Positions 1 through 6,219 of a DNA stretch of 6,219 bases are shown here, piece by piece (position 1 is the stretch's first letter; the number at the start of each line of letters is the position of its first letter). The translations under genes were made by a program, and so were the position numbers. Source of the DNA: Chloroflexota bacterium (GTDB taxonomy: Bacteria; Chloroflexota; Dehalococcoidia; UBA3495); NCBI GenBank assembly GCA_022576105.1, contig JACZRM010000109.1, positions 1 through 6,219 on the forward strand, in the 5' to 3' direction. Below the pieces are notes generated by a model. The model saw nothing but the letters and a program-made list of their open reading frames with translations. It was not told the DNA's origin and searched no databases.

Positions 1-1
1 C

Positions 2-1027
2 TTCATCAAGCAGCGGGCTGCCGCTGAGGGAACCGTACGGGTATTTCCCATCGGATGCGTTACCAAGAATCGCCGGGGTAAAGAATTGGCCGAGATGGAG
101 GAACTGGCCTCAGCCGGGGTGGTGGCCTTCAGCGACGACGGCGATCCGGTGTATGACCCCAACCTGATGCGGCTGGCGCTGACTTACAGCGGAGACCTGG
201 GCCTGCCGGTCATCAACCATTGCCAGGACCACTCGCTGTCCCGGGGCGGCGTCATGGCCGAAGGATGGGTTGCCACCCGCTTGGGCCTGCCGGGGATTCC
301 CGCCGCCGCCGAGGAAGCGATGATTGCCCGCGACATCTCGCTGGCCGAGTTGACCGGCGGGCGTCTGCATCTGGCCCACCTGAGCACCAGCGGGTCGGTG
401 GCATTGGTGCGGCAGGCCAAGGAGCGGGGAATTCAAGTCACCGCCGAAGTTTGCCCCCATCACCTGACCATCACCGATCGCTGGGCTTTCGGTGAGCAAG
501 ACCACTCATCCGACGTTGCCGGGAAGTTGAGCTACGATACCTATACCAAGGTTTACCCGCCGCTGCGGTCAACAATCGACGTCGATGACCTGGTCGACGC
601 TTTGAGCCAGGGGGTGATCGACTGCGTGGCTACCGACCACGCCCCCCATGATCTGGCCAGCAAGCAGGTGACCTACCAGGACGCGTCCTTCGGCATCAGC
701 GTGTTGGAAACGGCTTTGGGGTCGCTGCTGCAATTGGTGCACCAGGACCGAATCAGCTTGAATACCTTGATTGAGCGTTTAACCGTGGGTCCCGCCAAAA
801 TCCTGGGAAGTTCTTTTGATGAGTTAGCCTGCCTCAAGCCGGGCACTCCGGCTGACCTGGTATTGTTCGACCCCAACCGGGAATGGCGGGTAGACCCCCA
901 GGAGTTCGCGTCCAAGGGCAAGAACACGCCGCTGGAAGGCGCAATCCTCAAAGGAAGGGTAGTCGCTACGCTGGTTGACGGCAATATAGTGCATCAGGAA
1001 GCAGCATTGGCCGAGCGGGTGAACTAG
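2..1027 (+). CDS. pyrC: Dihydroorotase, class I, 5'-truncated by the window edge
   Basis: This is a cytosolic zinc enzyme that reversibly cyclises N-carbamoyl-L-aspartate to L-dihydroorotate, the third step of UMP synthesis. The frame is open to the left edge; 341 residues are visible against about 420-430 for the family, so the N-terminal strand and the first HxH metal motif lie outside the window. Seen in order: FSDDG (nt 131-145; Asp ligand region), NHCQD (from nt 215; metal His at 218), a HLAHLS motif (His at 377), CPHHL, KVYPPLRS (near nt 548-571) and ATDHAPH (catalytic Asp at 635). The C-terminal GTPADLVLFDP and a closing strand are typical of cyclic amidohydrolases. Allantoinase and hydantoinase are related, but the class I motif set and the adjoining carAB point to dihydroorotase. 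Two motif positions are unusual: Gln where HCED is common, and Tyr where KxNPPLR is common. The in-frame TTG at 86 is internal, not the start. Confidence 0.95.
   Translation, partial: FIKQRAAAEGTVRVFPIGCVTKNRRGKELAEMEELASAGVVAFSDDGDPVYDPNLMRLALTYSGDLGLPVINHCQDHSLSRGGVMAEGWVATRLGLPGIPAAAEEAMIARDISLAELTGGRLHLAHLSTSGSVALVRQAKERGIQVTAEVCPHHLTITDRWAFGEQDHSSDVAGKLSYDTYTKVYPPLRSTIDVDDLVDALSQGVIDCVATDHAPHDLASKQVTYQDASFGISVLETALGSLLQLVHQDRISLNTLIERLTVGPAKILGSSFDELACLKPGTPADLVLFDPNREWRVDPQEFASKGKNTPLEGAILKGRVVATLVDGNIVHQEAALAERVN
1017..1022 (+). promoter_or_regulatory. Probable carA ribosome binding site inside the pyrC end
   Basis: GGGTGA ends six bases before the carA TTG; its GGTGA part matches the right half of the AAGGAGGTGA consensus. 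It lies within the last codons of pyrC, so ribosomes finishing pyrC pass over it, which fits coupled translation. The match is moderate. Confidence 0.45.
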
Positions 1028-1028
1028 G

Positions 1029-2135
<1,107 letters not shown>

Positions 2136-2256
2136 ACATAACGTATGATGCCAAAAGTGCTCTATCTGGTACCCAAATTGTAATTGAATATCGACCCATC
2201 TTTCCTCTAGTGTTTTAGCATTCCCATTTTCTCGGGTGCATTATTCGGAGGTTTAG
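2136..2256 (+). other. AT-rich spacer between carA and the 139-residue gene
   Basis: These 121 bases hold no gene and are visibly richer in A and T than the flanking coding DNA. No convincing intrinsic terminator follows carA. A weak promoter-like pair (TTGAAT at 2184-2189, TAGTGT at 2208-2213, 18-base spacing) and a small interrupted hairpin (GCA, two-base bulge, CCC at 2218-2225 against GGGTGC at 2234-2239) can be drawn. Neither is strong enough to call alone. The length contrasts with the one-base pyrC-carA junction and allows an internal promoter or a processing site. Confidence 0.35.
2247..2251 (+). promoter_or_regulatory. Strong ribosome binding site of the 139-residue gene
   Basis: A full GGAGG lies five bases before the ATG at 2257. 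It is the best Shine-Dalgarno match in the window, better than that of carA, and it decides the start of the following gene. It is the main reason to believe this unrecognised frame is translated. Confidence 0.8.
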
Positions 2257-2676
2257 ATGTCTTCTTTCAGCATGGTATTGGTTGAGCAAGGGATTGAGAT
2301 GGAGCTCCCCACCAGCATGTCGAATGCTCTGGGGTTGTTGGACCAGATGGTGCCCACTTTCAGCTGTCAGCGGTACGGCTATCAAGTGGGAGCGGTGAAC
2401 CGGGCCCAACTGGGCAGCAGTTGGGGTCTGTGGGTAAAACTGGTCGATCTGGAGACCAGGGAAGTCCTTGAGGACCCGGTGGGCTGTGTGGAGCTGGAAA
2501 AAATTGACGACGACCGGGTTAATTTCCGAGTCCCGGCTCGGGCCGAGCAGGACTATCCCGGCATGACCAAGCTGGACTGGGATGGGCAACTCTACGGGTC
2601 GTTCATCTTCCAGATGCTAAACTTGCTGCATGAACGGAAGCTGATCGAGCTTCCCGGGGTGTTGCCAAGAATCTGA
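2257..2676 (+). CDS. Conserved-looking hypothetical protein, 139 residues, between carA and carB
   Basis: I do not recognise this family. The protein looks soluble and acidic (20 Asp/Glu against 12 Lys/Arg), with no signal peptide or membrane segment. Residues 40-92 alternate hydrophobic and polar residues and suggest a small beta-rich fold with Trp56 and Trp59 and an acidic turn (IDDDR, 83-87). Residues 112-130 (YGSFIFQMLNLLHERKLIE is the core) look like a C-terminal amphipathic helix. Only two Cys (37, 77) and one His (125) occur and they do not cluster, so no metal site is evident. The GGAGG at 2247-2251 supports the ATG start. The gene is co-directional, 121 bases after carA and 48 bases before carB, so co-transcription with carB is likely. 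A link to carbamoyl-phosphate synthetase or pyrimidine control is only guilt by association. Reality of the gene: high; function: unknown. Confidence 0.85.
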   Translation: MSSFSMVLVEQGIEMELPTSMSNALGLLDQMVPTFSCQRYGYQVGAVNRAQLGSSWGLWVKLVDLETREVLEDPVGCVELEKIDDDRVNFRVPARAEQDYPGMTKLDWDGQLYGSFIFQMLNLLHERKLIELPGVLPRI

Positions 2677-2683
2677 ATCGGCA

Positions 2684-2706
2684 GGCCTGGGTGAGGCCGT
2701 TTCACC
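2684..2706 (+). promoter_or_regulatory. Two alternative small hairpins ahead of carB
   Basis: GGCCT (2684-2688) can pair with AGGCC (2694-2698) around a five-base loop. GGTGA (2690-2694) can instead pair with TCACC (2702-2706), ending two bases before the carB ribosome binding site. The two pairings overlap and cannot form together. Each stem is only about five base pairs, so chance is a real explanation. There is no run of T long enough for an intrinsic terminator. Confidence 0.25.
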
Positions 2707-2707
2707 T

Positions 2708-2713
2708 GAGGAG
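2708..2713 (+). promoter_or_regulatory. carB ribosome binding site
   Basis: GAGGAG lies 11 bases before the GTG at 2725. It favours this GTG over the in-frame GTG at 2740, which would be 26 bases away. The spacing is somewhat longer than the usual optimum. Confidence 0.6.
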
Positions 2714-2724
2714 ATAGGTACACC

Positions 2725-6057
<3,333 letters not shown>

Positions 6058-6079
6058 GCCCTAACATAATAAATATTCC

Positions 6080-6116
6080 TGTCTTTCTGAGGAGCGGAGC
6101 GACGAAGAATCTAAAG
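6080..6116 (+). repeat. Probable copy of a dispersed intergenic repeat
   Basis: This non-coding stretch contains TTCTGAGGAGCGGAGCGACG (6085-6104) followed by AAGAATCT (6105-6112), bounded by CTTT and AAAG. From memory it closely matches a family of short repeats of the form TTCTGAGGAGCGAAGCGACG + AAGAATCT that is scattered between genes in Chloroflexota and several other phyla. Only one copy lies in this window, so repetition itself is not shown here. It is GC-rich within an AT-rich spacer and contains the internal echo GGAGCGGAGCG. Its function is unknown; it is not a clear terminator because no long stem with a T-tract forms. Confidence 0.6.
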
Positions 6117-6194
6117 TCCTGCAGCGCAAAACCCTAAGCGAGAACATTAATCCTATACCTTAACGAATGGAGTTAGAATTCTCGGGCAGGACAT

Positions 6195-6219
6195 ATGACT
6201 CGAAAGGTTCTGATAGCAA
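6195..6219 (+). CDS. Possible start of the next gene, cut by the window end
   Basis: ATG at 6195 opens a frame reading MTRKVLIA to the window edge, with AGGA at 6188-6191 as a weak, closely spaced ribosome binding site and an in-frame TAG at 6174-6176 upstream. A basic start followed by a hydrophobic strand is common for Rossmann-type and similar cytosolic proteins, but eight residues cannot identify a family. The other open frame here (ATG at 6167, MELEFSGRTYDSKG) has no ribosome binding site and looks less like a protein start. The 137-base gap after carB suggests a separate transcription unit. Confidence 0.45.

Noticed and set aside
86..88. TTG as a possible pyrC start
   Set aside because: The frame is open upstream to the window edge, and a start here would lack the first metal-binding motif of the family.
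110..505. 131-codon open frame on the minus strand inside pyrC
   Set aside because: Antisense to conserved dihydroorotase motifs and rich in Gly/Gln/His, as expected from a shadow frame.
2144..2149. TATGAT as a -10 promoter element after carA
   Set aside because: Five of six match to TATAAT, but no acceptable -35 element at 16-18 bases and no extended -10 TG.
6082..6116. Intrinsic terminator after carB
   Set aside because: CTTT and AAAG ends can pair, but the interior does not form a continuous stem and no T-tract follows.
6167..6219. Open frame starting ATG at 6167
   Set aside because: It has no ribosome binding site, and its sequence is less protein-like than the frame starting at 6195. 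It cannot be excluded from so few codons.

Overview
The window is one strand-uniform pyrimidine-biosynthesis cluster from a bacterium, with all genes on the + strand. The order is pyrC (dihydroorotase, 5' end outside the window), carA (small subunit of carbamoyl-phosphate synthetase), an unrecognised 139-residue gene, carB (large subunit), a short AT-rich spacer with a probable interspersed repeat, and the first eight codons of a possible next gene. By eye the DNA is moderately GC-rich. Start codons are mixed: TTG for carA, ATG for the small gene, GTG for carB.

Taxonomy can only be inferred. The class I dihydroorotase placed directly before carA-carB, the protein sequences (for example the QYHSEASPGP end of the CarA active site) and the GGAGCGGAGCGACGAAGAAT-type intergenic repeat would fit an uncultured Chloroflexota lineage (Dehalococcoidia/SAR202-like). 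This is low to moderate confidence, and no ribosomal marker is present.

Layout: 2-1027 is pyrC without roughly its first 85 residues, so the first metal-binding HxH motif is missing. 1029-2135 is carA, separated from pyrC by one base and therefore probably translationally coupled. 2136-2256 is an AT-rich spacer without a gene. 2257-2676 is the small orphan gene with a strong GGAGG ribosome binding site. 2677-2724 is a short spacer that can form two mutually exclusive small hairpins just before the carB ribosome binding site. 2725-6057 is a complete carB. 6058-6194 is non-coding, with the repeat at 6080-6116. An ATG at 6195 may open a new gene.

How they work together: CarA hydrolyses glutamine and passes ammonia to CarB, which makes carbamoyl phosphate from bicarbonate and two ATP. 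Aspartate transcarbamoylase (not in the window, perhaps upstream of pyrC) makes carbamoyl-aspartate, which PyrC closes to dihydroorotate. The less ordinary features are the orphan gene between carA and carB, and matched 13- and 16-residue insertions at the same structural position in both ATP-grasp halves of CarB. No clearly new multi-gene system, mobile element, CRISPR array or RNA gene is visible.
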